The translations under genes were made by a program, and so were the position numbers. A DNA stretch of 64,000 nucleotides from Ottelia alismoides (lineage: Eukaryota > Streptophyta > Magnoliopsida > Alismatales > Hydrocharitaceae): NCBI GenBank assembly GCA_037367405.1, contig JAZKJV010003132.1:124001-188000 (forward strand). The letters are read 5' to 3'. Position 1 is the first letter of the stretch, and every line of letters starts with the position of its first letter. Shown one piece after another: positions 49,262 to 61,085 of this stretch. The notes beneath the pieces were generated by a model. The model made no database searches. It saw only the letters and a list, made by a program, of their open reading frames with translations, and had not been told where the DNA came from.

Positions 49262-51350
49262 CAACGCACGTGCTATCTAGGCTCGGCGGCAGGCTGAGGC
49301 TCGGCAGAGGCTCGATGAAGCTTCGGCTAGGCTCGGACCTTGGTTCGGGCTCGGTGCAGGCTCGTGGAGGCTCGGAAGCTCCAATCCTCGTGGCTTGGAC
49401 GCTTAGGCTCGGTTGTGCTCAGGTGACGCCACGTGGTCTGTTGGAGGCCGTTGGATCGAGATGATCCAAGGGCTGCTGAAGTCGATGACGCGGCCTCATC
49501 TGGGTCGTCAGATGGTCGCTGGGTGAAGACCATCCAACAGCCACTGCTCCTTCGTCTCTATCCGCATCGGGCGGCGAGTTTAGAACTCCGGCAAGGGAGC
49601 TCAAGCTCCGCCGCTTGCCCTCGACTGCCGGTGACCTCCCCGAAGCTTTAGGGACGTGTGTCGAGGAAGCCCGGAGCTCGAGGAAGACGCAGAAACCTTT
49701 GGCGTTGATCATCGAAGCAAGGAGGATGACTGCGAGGTCGATGAAGTCAGCTCTGGCAGAACTCCGACCATTGAAAACTTCGAAGACCTGCAGCGTTAGA
49801 ATCGCATAGCCGAAGCGCGTAGAGTGCGTGTATGGATGAGATGAGAGCTTGGCGAGCGGAGAAGTTGGAAGCTCGGAGCTCCTCCGCTGTGGGTGGCAGA
49901 GGAGATGGGTCGGGTGACGACGAGGTATGGAAGAAGGAGACTATGGATGTCGAAGGTGGCGCGTGAAAGGGGAGATGTTGGCGAAGCTAACGAGGTGAAC
50001 GATGAAGGGTGAAGTTGACTGACGAGTCCTAATTAAATAAGTAAAATAAGAAGAAAATGCAGAGAGGGAAAGAGGAGACTTACCGGCTATCAGGCGGAGC
50101 GGGAGCTTGGGCTGGGCCTCGCGGTGGACGCCCGGGTCTTCGCTGGACCCTGTCAGCTAATCAGGGCAGCTCGAGCGGGCAGGAGTGCGCCGCAGCACCG
50201 CCATGGATGGCGGAGGGTCGACACCGGGGAGGTTCGTCGTCATCGCTCTATCCTCCGCCTCCCCCTGTCACAGGGAGACGGAGGAGGGCTGGGCGATCTC
50301 CCACATAAAGGCGGACAAGGGCGAAAGTGGGAGGTGGCGGTGTATTTGAAGGAAGAGTTTGGTGGTTAGGAAGGTGGGAAGCATGGGTTTAGAGGGCGAT
50401 ATGGAGTGACCGAGAGGATGTCGTGGGTTACTTAGTTGCTGGCGAAGACGACGGAAGATGGGGGAGCATGGTGCGGCGGCTAGCGAGTTGAGATGATGGC
50501 TGGAGTGGAGGAGGAAAAAGAAAGGGGGCGAGTGGGGAGCGAGATGGAGAACGTGTGAGAGGTAGGAGTCAGGAGGTTGACGACGGTCATCAGACCGTTG
50601 GATCTGGAGATCCAACGGTGGGGAGCATTGGGCGAGGGAGCGGTTCTGATGGGATCTGGGCAATGTGAACGAAGGGCTGCGGAGTACGCCACGTGCCGAT
50701 CTGAGGGACGCGCGTTAGCGTACGGTGTGGATGCTCTCCAGACTTTGATCAGACAGCCTACATGCGCGATAGGAAGAAGCGGTGGAGATGTCAAGATGAA
50801 TGCGCGATCGAAGGGCTCCGCAGTCGACAGGTGGCGCGAGGGAAGAGAGGCGGCAACGAGCGACGGAGATTAAGGGCAGGGAAGATCTGATGGCTAAAAT
50901 AAGAGCGGGTATGGAGAAATCTGAGCCGTTGGATCAGAGGAGGATCTAACGGCTGAGATGCGGGCGGCTGAAGCAAGCAGGGCGGGGCCACGTGGCACAC
51001 CTAGATTGGGCCACGTGGCCCAATCTGATTATTCAGACTTTCCAATTGATTTTAGAAGTGCTAGATGGTCGAATGTGAGAAAACTCAAAACATGAAAGTT
51101 GTAGATCTTGATGTGATCTACAAGTTTCATGTTGACCAAAACTAGAGATGAGATCAATTGTAGCCTCGAAATATTTTTAAGGGTATTTTTAAGTCTAAAA
51201 ATACCACGAATTTTTGTTTTGTCATTTTTTGTGATTTTTAATTTATTTAAGACTCTGATAATTACAAGACTTTAACTGGGTTTTATTGACACAATTTTAA
51301 GCAAGGGGGTTAAGAATGAGAAATTATGATGATGAAATTAGGTTTCATCA

Positions 51351-52150
51351 CCCCAGAAACTAAGTGGTAAATGTGCTTACTCATCATTGAACAGACCATA
51401 TCCATGATGGTACTGTTGCGTCTTTCAGCAACATCATTAAGTTGGGGAGTTCCAGGAGTAGTGAGATTGGAGATAATTCCATTCTCTTTAAGGTATTCCT
51501 TGAATTCATCTGAGAGGTACTCACCACCTCGATCAGATCAAATCCCTTTAATCTTCCTATTGGTTTGGTTCTCAACCAAAGCCTTGAATTCTTTGAACTT
51601 TTCAAGGGTTTCAGATTTATGGCGTAATAGGAAGACAAACCCGTATCACGAATGGTCATCAATAAACATCAAATAATATCGATATCCATTTCGAGTCGCG
51701 ATACTGAAGGGAGCACATACATCAGTATGTATTAGGTCAATAATACCTTCACATCTAGTAACGTTGTTACGGAAAGGCATCCTAGTCATTTTACCTCGAA
51801 TACAATGTTCACAGGTAGGCAAAGACTTAACCTGTAGAAAATCCAAAGGTCCATCCTTTATCAATCTATTGATCCTATCAACAGAAAATGACCAAGCCTT
51901 TGATGCCAAATCACGTTTGAATGATTTTTATTATTCCTAGATCTTTTAGTATTTTTATTAGTGGTTGTAACATTCATGACATGCTCATCAATGCAAAATT
52001 CATAGAGTCCACCAGAAGTCAAAATACCATCTGTAATATATTTATCATAATGATTTTTGACTAACTTATTGCAGAACAGGAATGAGTGTCCACTTATAAC
52101 TAGCTTAGATACAGATATCAAATTCCTCCTGACTTAAGGTACATAAAGAC
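51351..52150 (-). pseudogene. copia-2 integrase (5' half of the split pol)
   Basis: Minus strand, matching copia-1 600-1400. 52121-51861 gives the pre-integrase start (MISVSKLVISGHSF...); a shift follows. 51909-51646 gives SVDRINRLIKDGPLDFLQVKSLPTCEHCIRGKM and IHTDVCAPFSIATRNG with the first catalytic Asp. 51662-51384 continues the core in another frame. The copia sequence stops at 51351 and continues in linker and RT at 20373 on the other side of the nest. Broken by stops as well as by the insertion. Confidence 0.85.
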
Positions 52151-52162
52151 GCTCTTTAAGTA

Positions 52163-53230
52163 CTAGGACTCTACCACTAGATAATGATAGCTGACAAGTC
52201 CCGACGGCGACTGCTGCACACTTGCATAAGATCCCATATGGATGACTATTTCCCCTTCTTCAAGTTTTCTAGTTTCCTGAAACAAATGCAACAAATTGCA
52301 TACATGAACAGAAACACCAGAATCAACAACCCAACTTCCTTCTCGTCCAACGAGAAAGCTGGTTTCAATGATAAAAGTAGATTTCATACCTATTGGGGCT
52401 TTACCTTTGTCGACCAACTTCAGGTAATCCGGGAAATTATGCCTCCAGTGCCCCAGCTTTTTGCAGTGGTGACAGATGTCGGTTTTCTTCGACGCCATTA
52501 GAGTGGATGCATTGGAAGACGAGCCAACACTTTGTCCCTTCTTCTTTCTCTTCTGGGCCAGGCCCTTCCGAGAACCATGCTTCCGACCGCGCTTCCCTCT
52601 GACCTGTGCAACCATTGCACTGCAAGCGGGACCATCTTTCTTCATCACGTCTTCTGCAGACTTTAATGTAGCAAGAAGTCCAACATTTATCAATTCCAGC
52701 TTGTTCATGTGGAATGACACCACAAAGTTATTGAAAGATTTGGGAAACGACAACAGAATGAAATCGGATTGCATGTCTGCATCCATGGTTGCCCCCAGAG
52801 TTTCTAGCTCTGATAAGTACCCAAACATTTTGAGTACATGCTCACGGACTGAAGTCCCTTCCTGCATCTTGCAGCGAACAAGTTCTTTCATAACATTGTA
52901 CCGATGGGTGCGGTTAATGTTACCAAACATATCTTTCAGATTCTGCATAATCTCCTGGCAAGTACTCATCTCCACATGTTGTTTCTGAAGAACATTGGAG
53001 AGAGAACCCAAGATGTAGCATCTAGCCAAGACATGATCTTCATCATACTTGTCATTATATGCTTTTTCTTCCTTAGATTTATGGTTTTCATGCTTGTCTT
53101 CTAAGATCACATAACTGATGCGCTCCGCCGAGAGTACAAGCTCCAAATTACAGATCCAATCCGAGTAATTTGGTCCGATCAATTGGTTGACCTCCAGAGC
53201 CTGCTGAGTGGGTTCATTGACTTTATTTTC
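52163..53230 (-). pseudogene. copia-2 gag and protease, knuckle and active site altered
   Basis: A 339-codon open frame from 53182, homologous along its length to the copia-1 gag. The natural start lies about 15 codons upstream (MNPLSRL near 53215), cut off by a one-base loss near 53195. The zinc knuckle reads CHHCKKLGHWRHNF, so the last Cys is Phe. The protease motif reads DSGVSVHVC instead of DSGASVHVC. The frame ends by a shift shortly after the protease motif. A long open frame with two damaged functional motifs means it is probably non-functional despite its length. Confidence 0.87.
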
Positions 53231-54927
53231 TAAAATTGAGAATGCACTATGTTAGAACATATAATCATTTATTCAATTTAGTTTTATTTGATCAAGGCAT
53301 TTTAAATCAAATTAGTCTTGCTATGTCAACTACGAAAGTTTATTCCCTTATTCACTTTCAAAGTAGGAGATATACTTATCGCTATATCTCAAGCAAGAAC
53401 TGGGATCTCCTCTTTTTCTTTGTCATATACCAATAATATGAGAACCTATGACTCCAATAAAGAGAAGCGGAAACACATTCCGCCTTGCAAGTCCAACTTG
53501 CATTTCCCAATTCGATCTTTAATACCTGGGCCCACCACCCCTAAGGTGATGTTGACCCATCATTAATTGAACCTACCGTCAATAGGAATACAAATCGCTA
53601 TGCGCAATCCAATATCGCCCCAATAATATGAGGACCCGATATTGGGGTCACTACGCATACGCCCTTACTCTTTCGAGAAGCGACGAGCCCGATCCAAATG
53701 GATCATATGCAGGAGCTGTCACTTCGGACAGGCGTCTCCCACATATAATATCTGGCGATTTGCCTTGACAGGATTCCATGGATGTTACTTATGTGATCCT
53801 CCACCTCTTATTCAAATTTAATTAATTACCATGAATCACATTCATATAATTAATTTTTCCAAGGGAATTATCAACTCTAATCATGAGTATTTTAATTGGA
53901 CAGAATTAATTCAATCATATTAAATTAATTATCAATCCAATTCAATCAATCAAACTTGATTGTTATACTTGAATATATATGGTATTATTCTCAAAGTACG
54001 TATTAATTCGTATTTTAATAAATAAAAATATATCTTGATTTCTTCGACATTATCCAGTCCCTACCCGTTGTCATGACCAGTACCGGCGAGAGTGGGATGG
54101 ACCACATACGTTGCAACCCGCTACCCTAGCGTCTCCGACTAGACATCATATCCGCCTCGGGAAAGGATAATGCCAAATAGATAAATATGTACTTGAGATG
54201 ATCATCGGTTCTTCAACTGAAATTATACCATATAGTAATTAAAACAATTTTGATTATAAGGAAATTTGCTAGACAAATTCCCAATCCTATTCAAGCAAGG
54301 AGTTTGATGATTGTGTTTCCAATTATGATCTAGATCAAATCTAATCAATTAATTGGTTTATGCCAAGTCAATTAAGGAAATAATCATATTCTAATATTTC
54401 TCAAATATTTTCCATAATTATTTCTTGAAATTAACAATTAATTTCATTAATTGACAATCACATGGTTCTTGATTAGGACTGTAATTTCCGCAGTGACCCC
54501 TACTTACTAAAATTAGCATATCTCAATCATATTAAATTTAATTAGACAAAATCAATTATCATAGATTGATAATTTGATTTAGGACAGAATCCAAGTGATG
54601 TTTCATGCATTTCGAGGCAAGTCTAAACAGTAATTAACACTTTGATCACGTTAAGAATTGCAGTTCCCGCAACAGTACATACATGTTCATTAAAACAACC
54701 ATATCTCGACCAAACGAAATCCGAATTACGCAAACTCAGATCCTATGGTTTCTTCATTTAATGGAAACATAATTCATGTGTTAAATTCGTCTTTAAACAA
54801 TTTAAACAGTGCCGAATTTATTCACTAAATAGAAGTGCGAAAATCAAATGCGATAAAAAACTTTCGTGACTTTCACGATCCCAAGTCGTCCTTGGTTTGC
54901 GGATCGTATCAAAAACCTTCGACCTAA
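53231..54927 (-). other. copia-2 leader
   Basis: About 1.7 kb, closely similar to the copia-1 leader (2469-4173). No open frame of note. Confidence 0.7.
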
Positions 54928-54940
54928 GGCTCTGATACCA
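54928..54940 (-). other. primer binding site, initiator tRNA-Met, copia-2
   Basis: Reads TGGTATCAGAGCC on the minus strand, exact, two bases after the LTR end at 54943. Confidence 0.9.
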
Positions 54941-54942
54941 CT

Positions 54943-57532
54943 TGAAGGATATGGAAAAAAACCTCAAGCGCATCACATAAGCGTGATCATCGTATCGGAT
55001 ACGATGGAGAACGACTAGTCGTACTAGTTGTTCGGTGCAGCGGAATTTAATATTTTTTTGTGATGAAACCACATGATCCAAGAACGATTCTCGGATCGTT
55101 TCATCTATAACCACAACAAGTATAATGCAATACCTTTTGAAGCGTGGTTGATCGAGTCTCTAAGAGAAGAGACCTCCTGTTTCAAGTCCGATCGTCGGAG
55201 AAATGACTTGCGAGCGCGGGGATGAGTCGCGTTGTCCTCGCAATCCAACAAGTTGATCCAAGCACGGTTGCTCCTGATCTCATCGCACAAGATCGAACGT
55301 CTCCTTCGTGAGCGAAGCACTCCAAGTAGATGGAGAACCGCAGAGCGTCGAAGCGGCGACGCGGTGGCGTGGGCGTCGACGAGTCTCTCCTCTAGGGTAT
55401 GGTGGACGACCACCAAGAAGAGGGAGAGAGAGGGTTGGCGTGTGAGAGGAAAAAGAGAGAGAGATGTGCTACCAAATAGCATGTAGTAGAGAGCAAGGTA
55501 TGCCTCTCTATTTTTAGAGTTTTGGGATCCATGGATCTCAATCCATGGGACATATAAAATCAATGGATGAGATTGATTTATGTCAATCCAATGGTCAAGA
55601 TTGTTGTTGGTAAAAACCAACAACTTGTGATTTAATTTAGATTAAATATATTTGATAAATCAAATATACATTAATACCAAAATTAAATCAATCAAATAAG
55701 GAGCATAATACAAAGGAGATCATTCATCTCCATGAAATAGGGTGGACGGCCACCAATTCCACAAGGGAATTGGGTGCCGCCACCTCCTTCCAAGTGGGGA
55801 GGGCAATCTCATGGATTCCCATGAGATTGCTTATCTCCTTGATTTTCTCTCTATTATTTATCCAACAACTTTTATTGGAATTTTATTCACCAAAAATAAT
55901 TCTCAATTAATTTTGGGAATATTGCAATCTTGACATTGGAAAATTGTGAATCATATTCACAACCCAAAACAAAATAAAATTTACATTTTCAATTAATTAG
56001 ACAATGTGTATCCAATACACATTAATAATTAATCTACAAATATAAATTATAATTAGCTCTCTCTAATACATTATAAATCACATTTATAATATATTATGAA
56101 TAATTGGATATTACTATCCACATTATTCTTATCTATAATAATTAAATCACATTTTATTATATTGGATAATTAGTCATACATCATGATAATTAAATCACAT
56201 TTAATTATCAACTTCTCAATGCTTAGATCTTATGGAATTATTCTTGAACGACTCAAGAGCAATGCTATTTCTCCTCAGATACTTGGAGATAAGGACATGG
56301 CGATTGTATTGTTCCACGTATAGTGACTTGGATATTGAGATCACATCTCAAATCCAGATCCCATGGACCTCTCAGAGATGCTTGATTAAATCAAGACCGT
56401 AAACCTAATCTTCTCCTACGGAAAGGAATTCTCCTGCACTCCACTCGCTGTCTACTAAACGAGCGTCCAAGCTATTGCATTTGAATCTCATTCAGATCAA
56501 TGTCCAGTACATGGACTAAGACTAGGTCACTTCTCTAATGAGAGGAGTCACTAAAATTCAGACCTATTTCATCACTCCCTCAGAATGGAAGCGTCATGGT
56601 TATACAATCGTTTATGATCAAATCACCCTAAAGTATTCCTAATACCTGTACATCCTGCATACTGGAAGACTCATGATCATCCTGAAGATATAGATCACTT
56701 TTTACACTGTCATCTTCATAGTCTGATTATTAAGTTTCTCAATCTTGGTCCTTGGGATGTGGCACAGATCATATACTTTCATAAAGCATATATCTTACCT
56801 TCAAATTCATGTCATGCTTCTAAAGCATGATGACCATGCATGGAATTTGATCAGTCCCAATACCTCATGAGTGAGCTCATGTCTCCCGATTCACAAGTGA
56901 ACCTGTATGATCCCTTTGAGAGATCGTATTACTCATATGCCCTTTCATGCACACCAACTCGCCGGTCTATATACCTTGGTTAGGTCATCAACCTATTGGT
57001 TTGCCAAATGTACACACTCAGACATATAGCAATACATCTATCTATGGTCAGAGGATGTTTGCTTGTGAAGTGACAGTATTCATCATAGGTCTTTGGTTAT
57101 CTCGATCTCGTTAAGTCAACCCATTGACTCAACTAATCTGATACCTCCGAATCACTATTCCCATGCAGAGGACCTGCATCATGAGGTCGATCAGATATCA
57201 GCCTACTGAGAAAGGATTGCCATCTCCTTCTCAGGCTGGAGATCATCACTTGTCAATCATTTGATGATGCTTGATGAGTCCTCTATCTAACTCCTTAGAT
57301 ATTCATCCAAGCATCAACCTCTATTATTCAATCAATGAATCAACAGCTGTATGATTATCAAGTTGGCCATGGTACATAACCCTTATTGTATAGAGGGACC
57401 TTATAGTGCATTTATTCATTCAATATCAGAAAGGGAGTGAAACAAACATAATCAATAACTTTTATTCATAAATCATTTATTACAATAACGTTTATTGTAG
57501 GAATGGTTCGCCTCGGGTTCACATTGCAAACA
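54943..57532 (-). repeat. 5' LTR of copia-2 (2590 bp)
   Basis: Same ends as the 3' LTR and followed by CTATG (57533-57537). It carries a 58-bp insertion at 56416-56473, which accounts exactly for the length difference. Where the 3' LTR has TATAAATAG, this LTR reads TAAAAATAG (55508-55516 on the minus strand), so the putative TATA box is damaged. Confidence 0.93.
56416..56473. other. 58-bp insertion in the copia-2 5' LTR
   Basis: The 3' LTR reads CTTCTCATTGC where this LTR reads CTTCTC, then 58 extra bases, then ATTGC. The extra bases start CTACGGAAAGGAATTC and end GTCCAAGCT. Copia-1 also lacks them (near 5645). I see no duplicated flank and no source in the window. Confidence 0.8.
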
Positions 57533-58507
57533 CTATGACCAATGGGATGTTGTGTAGTAAGTTGTGATGTAGATGCGACCAAACTGCTATAGATGGATGT
57601 ACGACCCCTTGTTAGAGTTCCTGTGGAAGCTGGGGAGGAGCGACAAGAGCTACAACTTCAACTCAAATTGTCAATGGACTGGTGGGATCTAGATCCACTC
57701 ATTAATGACGTTGTCCCTAGGTTTGTATGACTTCTTGAGGGTTGGCTTTGGTTGGCCACTCCTTGCTTTGCCCCTCGCCTCACGAGGTCCATTACAGAGT
57801 GATTGCCCTCATCATCATCATGCATATCATCACCTCCTTCTCGAGGTGTCTCCCTCTCTTCTAATATCCTCCTCAAGTCATTTATCATATCTTGAAAGGA
57901 GACATGAGCTAGAGCTTGGTCAATTAACTATTTGCTGAATGGCTTAGATGGAGGCCAAGAGCTGTCTGTTTGATTCATTCTAAATTGGGATAGTGCCCTG
58001 CTATGTGTCTGGCCTTGTGTTCAACTACTCTGGTCCCTTTCCTCTACCTGTGGGAGTCATCTCTAATGCTGACTGTGAAGGCATGGGGTCAAGATCTACA
58101 ATAGGAAATACAACCTGATCAGTCTGCATGCAAACACTAGATGGAGAAAATAATTTAGAATTAGGGTCAATTCTGAATTTTATTAGGGATGGAGAAGAGT
58201 ATGGAGTAAAATAAATCTCCATACAAAAGGGACAGAACTCGAGAAGAGAGTTTTCCTGGTCTAGGTGAGGAAGAAGAAATGGGGAGTCTTGAGGGTGGTT
58301 TACGGAGTCCGAATGATGCACCTGGAATTGCCCTAAATTATTGGATATGATGAACTCGAGGAGTCGATGTGGGTGTTGATGGAGTTTCGAGTAAGCCGTC
58401 ATGGAGTCGATATCTCGAAGAGACGAGAATATCGATTTAGAAGAAGGATACGCCGATGAACGAGAAACAAATGAAGTGTAAAACAGTTGAAGGCTCACGA
58501 TGAGCAA
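57533..58507 (-). pseudogene. Athila-like gag relic, N-terminal half, right of copia-2
   Basis: Continues the relic at 13615-15790 across the copia-2 CTATG site. The minus strand reads a decayed gag core start (57660-57540, FHRNSNKGSYIHL-stop-QFGRI), then across the junction KMTTFPFSLQGKG. Upstream are a 76-codon frame (57888-57658) with an acidic Asp/Glu/His run and a 160-codon frame (58507-58025) with no recognised domain, taken as the gag N-terminal region by position. The two frames are separated by stops. I am confident of the core match, less so of the N-terminal frame. Confidence 0.6.
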
Positions 58508-60021
58508 GGGTCAAAGAGAAAGTGGAAAAAGAAGAATGGCAAAAATGTGCAAGTGCGCTGGACTTTGATATTTGAACCTAATGCTAAGAAAACAAATACA
58601 AAAAAATTGGGTTCACCTACTCAACACATGTGAAGCCGTGAAGGTTTGACTGTTTTTGTCTTTTAAATTTCAAAGTTGTGATTGAGGCAAAAATATAGTC
58701 ACGAGTCCTTAATGGCTAGCCCAAGAAGAGAGCATGTACTGCTAGGAAAGTATCCTCGTACTCATTCTACCTTCTTTGCATCTTGTGATATGCACTTTTT
58801 AAGGTCCTCAATACCGATCCTATGTGGCTACTTAGCCAAAGAAAAGAGAGAGAAAGCCGATTGGAAAAACCACTACTTCCCCATAAGTGGGGTACTCAGA
58901 CGCAATTTGATGAGACCGACACACCCATGAGGGCATGGACTAGGCTCAGTAATTCATACCAAGTTGGATGGTACACATAAGGTGGGAGAACCATCATTGA
59001 CATGGCCCTACTCGGTCACATATGATAGAAGCACAAATACTTCGTCGGTCCCAAGTGGTAGTTGAGGTAGTCACAAATCAGGTTTTTGGCTCTATTCCTT
59101 AAGTGTCATGCGTCTCTTAGTCTGGACTGTACCCGAATACAAAGTGGGCTTTGTGAAACCGTAAAATGATGCTCGTTATGATTTTTATTTAGTTCAACGT
59201 TCAATTAGCAGTCCTCTTGTTTTAGTTTTTGACTTTCACTTTTTTGATTACTTTCAATGCAAAGTGCCTAACCATTTAATTGGATTTTCTTTTGGCCCTA
59301 TGTGCTCAAAATCAGAGGGAGAGAACGGGAAAGTAATGTAAGACGACACTAATGTGGAAATCTCACCATAGTGCCTAAATGATGAATGCTCAGATAGAAG
59401 AATTACAGTGCTTCCGAGCACTCTCCATGCGGGTTGCAAGGCAAAAATTTATAAACCTAATCTATATGGACGAAATGCAAATGAAGAAAATCGTTATAAG
59501 CTCATTTCTTTTTGTTAATATTTATAATTATATTACACTATATGGCATATATAACCTTATATACATTATATATGTTTTTAATTAAAATGAAAAAGAAATA
59601 CAAAAATATAAAATAAAATATAAAAAATATAAAAAAAATTTAAAAAATTTTAAAAAAAATTAAAACCCATAAAATAATAAAAAGGACTAGAGGATAAAGA
59701 ATAATTTTGCGCACAAATTTGCACAATCTACCGTTTCTCCCTGTGTTCAATCTCTACTCATGCTTGCATACTGTACATATTTGCTTTAGAGTTATAATAA
59801 ATTTTAACTCACTTTTTGATATTCATTGCTTGATTTATATTCATAGGTTGATTGTTGATTGAGTAAGGTTTATACATTGGTCAATACACCGATTGCGGTT
59901 TTGCCTTGTGAAATCGTACGACCCTCTGCAAATCTCGCTCATCAGATACTGTCCACCTTTTACAGATACACAATCAACTACCACCACAAGAACAATTTAA
60001 CCCCTGGGGAAAGGGGGAGAT
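58508..60021. other. unrecognised relic sequence with an AT-rich tract
   Basis: 58508-59500 may be the leader of the minus-strand Athila-like relic, but I find no primer site or LTR. 59505-59690 is a low-complexity A/T tract with long A runs. 59700-60005 is unassigned. 60006-60020 is purine-rich (GGGGAAAGGGGGAGA) and abuts the LTR-like repeat at 60022, as a polypurine tract would. Confidence 0.4.
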
Positions 60022-60367
60022 TGTTAGGATTAGAGCCATATTAGGCTCAGGAATCCTAATGGGATGGGACTCCTAATCTTAATACCAGCTTAGTTGTATT
60101 ATATTTATATTCCTATTGGGAATATGACTATGGGGTTGTAATTAGACAATATATAGAGGGGGTGGAAACTTTTTCCTCAACACCACCAGAAGAACAAGAC
60201 AAACAATAGAGAAAGGGGAGAGAGAGAGAAAGAGAAGAAAGATATGAGAGAGTGATGGATCAGAGAGAGTTGTACACATTTTAATTTATAGTGATATTTC
60301 TTCTCTAGTGGTTGTATTCATCAACCGATATTTGAGAGAGTTGATACCACTGGGTTGTACCCCAACA
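60022..60367 (+). repeat. short LTR-like repeat, copy 1 (possibly copia or TRIM)
   Basis: Begins TGTTAGGATTAG right after a purine tract, has a TATA-like ATATATAGAGG near 60149 and a GA-rich tract near 60210-60260, and probably ends CCCCAACA. The start is shared with copy 2 at 60708 and similarity runs about 280 bases. Orientation plus by the purine tract. The element body is not recognised. Confidence 0.5.
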
Positions 60368-60707
60368 ACTAGAATCATAACCGGGTTCATCGTTGTTGAG
60401 GGGATACAATGCATCAGATTAGAGCGAGATTCCACATCGCCGAGATGATGTGATACAACAGATGTGAAATCCTCAAAAGTTGTGATATTGTAGTCTCTTG
60501 GATAAATTGACATGAGGCGTCGAAGAAAACTTCTAGCAGCAGCTTGCAGGAGATCATGCAAGGTGTCACATTGAGTGCACCCACCGATAGGTGCGTCACC
60601 TAGAGGCGATGAGTTGTTGTTAACGAGACTTGTAAATGACGATGATCACCCAGTGTAGACCCATGACGAGGAAGAGATCGTGATTGAATTCAACTTAATT
60701 ATTAGAT

Positions 60708-61085
60708 TGTTAGGATTAGGCTCATATTAGGATTGGGAATCCTAATGGGATGGGATTCCAAATCCTTATAGTGGTTGAGTTGTATTCTATTTGTAGCCCT
60801 ATTAGGAATATAACTGTGGTGTTGTAACTGTGCTATATATAATGGGGATGGAGGCATTGCATCAACACCACCACCACATGAACAATGTAGCCCCGAGAGA
60901 GTGAGAGAGAGAGAGAGAGAGAAAAAAGAAAGAGATGATAGAGCGAGGAACAGATAGAGTTGTACTCGTTCTAATTTATAGTGATATTTCTTATGTGGTG
61001 GTCGCGAGAGGTGACCGACCGACATTATATCTACTCGTTCTTTCTTTCACTTGCTTTCGTAGTGGTGGTCGATTGGCATCCACAT
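60708..61085 (+). repeat. short LTR-like repeat, copy 2
   Basis: Begins TGTTAGGATTAGG and aligns with copy 1 through the GA repeat and GTGATATTTCTT; it diverges near 60990. Contains a perfect palindrome ATTAGGATT-GGG-AATCCTAAT at 60726-60746 and a (GA)n run near 60900-60925. Its end is not clear; the next LTR-like start is at 61086. The 340 bases between the two copies show no recognisable coding. Confidence 0.45.

Larger units (their letters stand above)
20382..51350 (-). repeat. solo LTR of an Athila-type element, reverse orientation, split by the full Athila element
   Basis: Own sequence is 20382-21259 plus 49267-51350, 2962 bases. Termini are TGATGAACC and TTTCATCA, the same 7-bp inverted ends (TGATGAA/TTCATCA) as the Athila LTRs at 21260 and 45615. 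About 150 bases inside the left end is a hairpin followed by TCGAACTCAGGGAC, which matches in reverse the block 160 bases inside the right end of the Athila LTR; this gives the minus orientation. No internal Athila sequence accompanies it, so it looks like a solo LTR. 49267-51000 is GC-rich and holds many overlapping open frames on both strands that I regard as chance. No target duplication was found. Confidence 0.7.
15791..57532 (-). mobile_element. Ty1/copia element copia-2, complete ends, split by a 31-kb nest
   Basis: Two LTRs (15791-18322 and 54943-57532) and a perfect CTATG duplication define the ends. Its own sequence is 15791-20373 plus 51351-57532; the remainder is later insertions. 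Minus-strand order is 5' LTR, primer site, leader, gag, protease, integrase (51351 onward), break, then linker, RT and RNase H (20373 to 18338), polypurine tract, 3' LTR. The break lies in the integrase C-terminal region. By eye the two LTRs differ by several percent plus one 58-bp insertion, so it is older than the elements nested in it. It landed in the gag of an Athila-like relic. Confidence 0.93.

Noticed and set aside
49270..51000. Open frames in the GC-rich part of the solo LTR (for example 50268-50663 minus, 50480-50794 minus)
   Set aside because: Overlapping frames on both strands without start context, conserved residues or domain; explained by composition.
58025..58507. 160-codon minus-strand frame as an independent host gene
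   Set aside because: Lies directly upstream of a gag relic on the same strand, has no domain and no visible intron or promoter structure; gag N-terminus is the simpler reading, though unproved.
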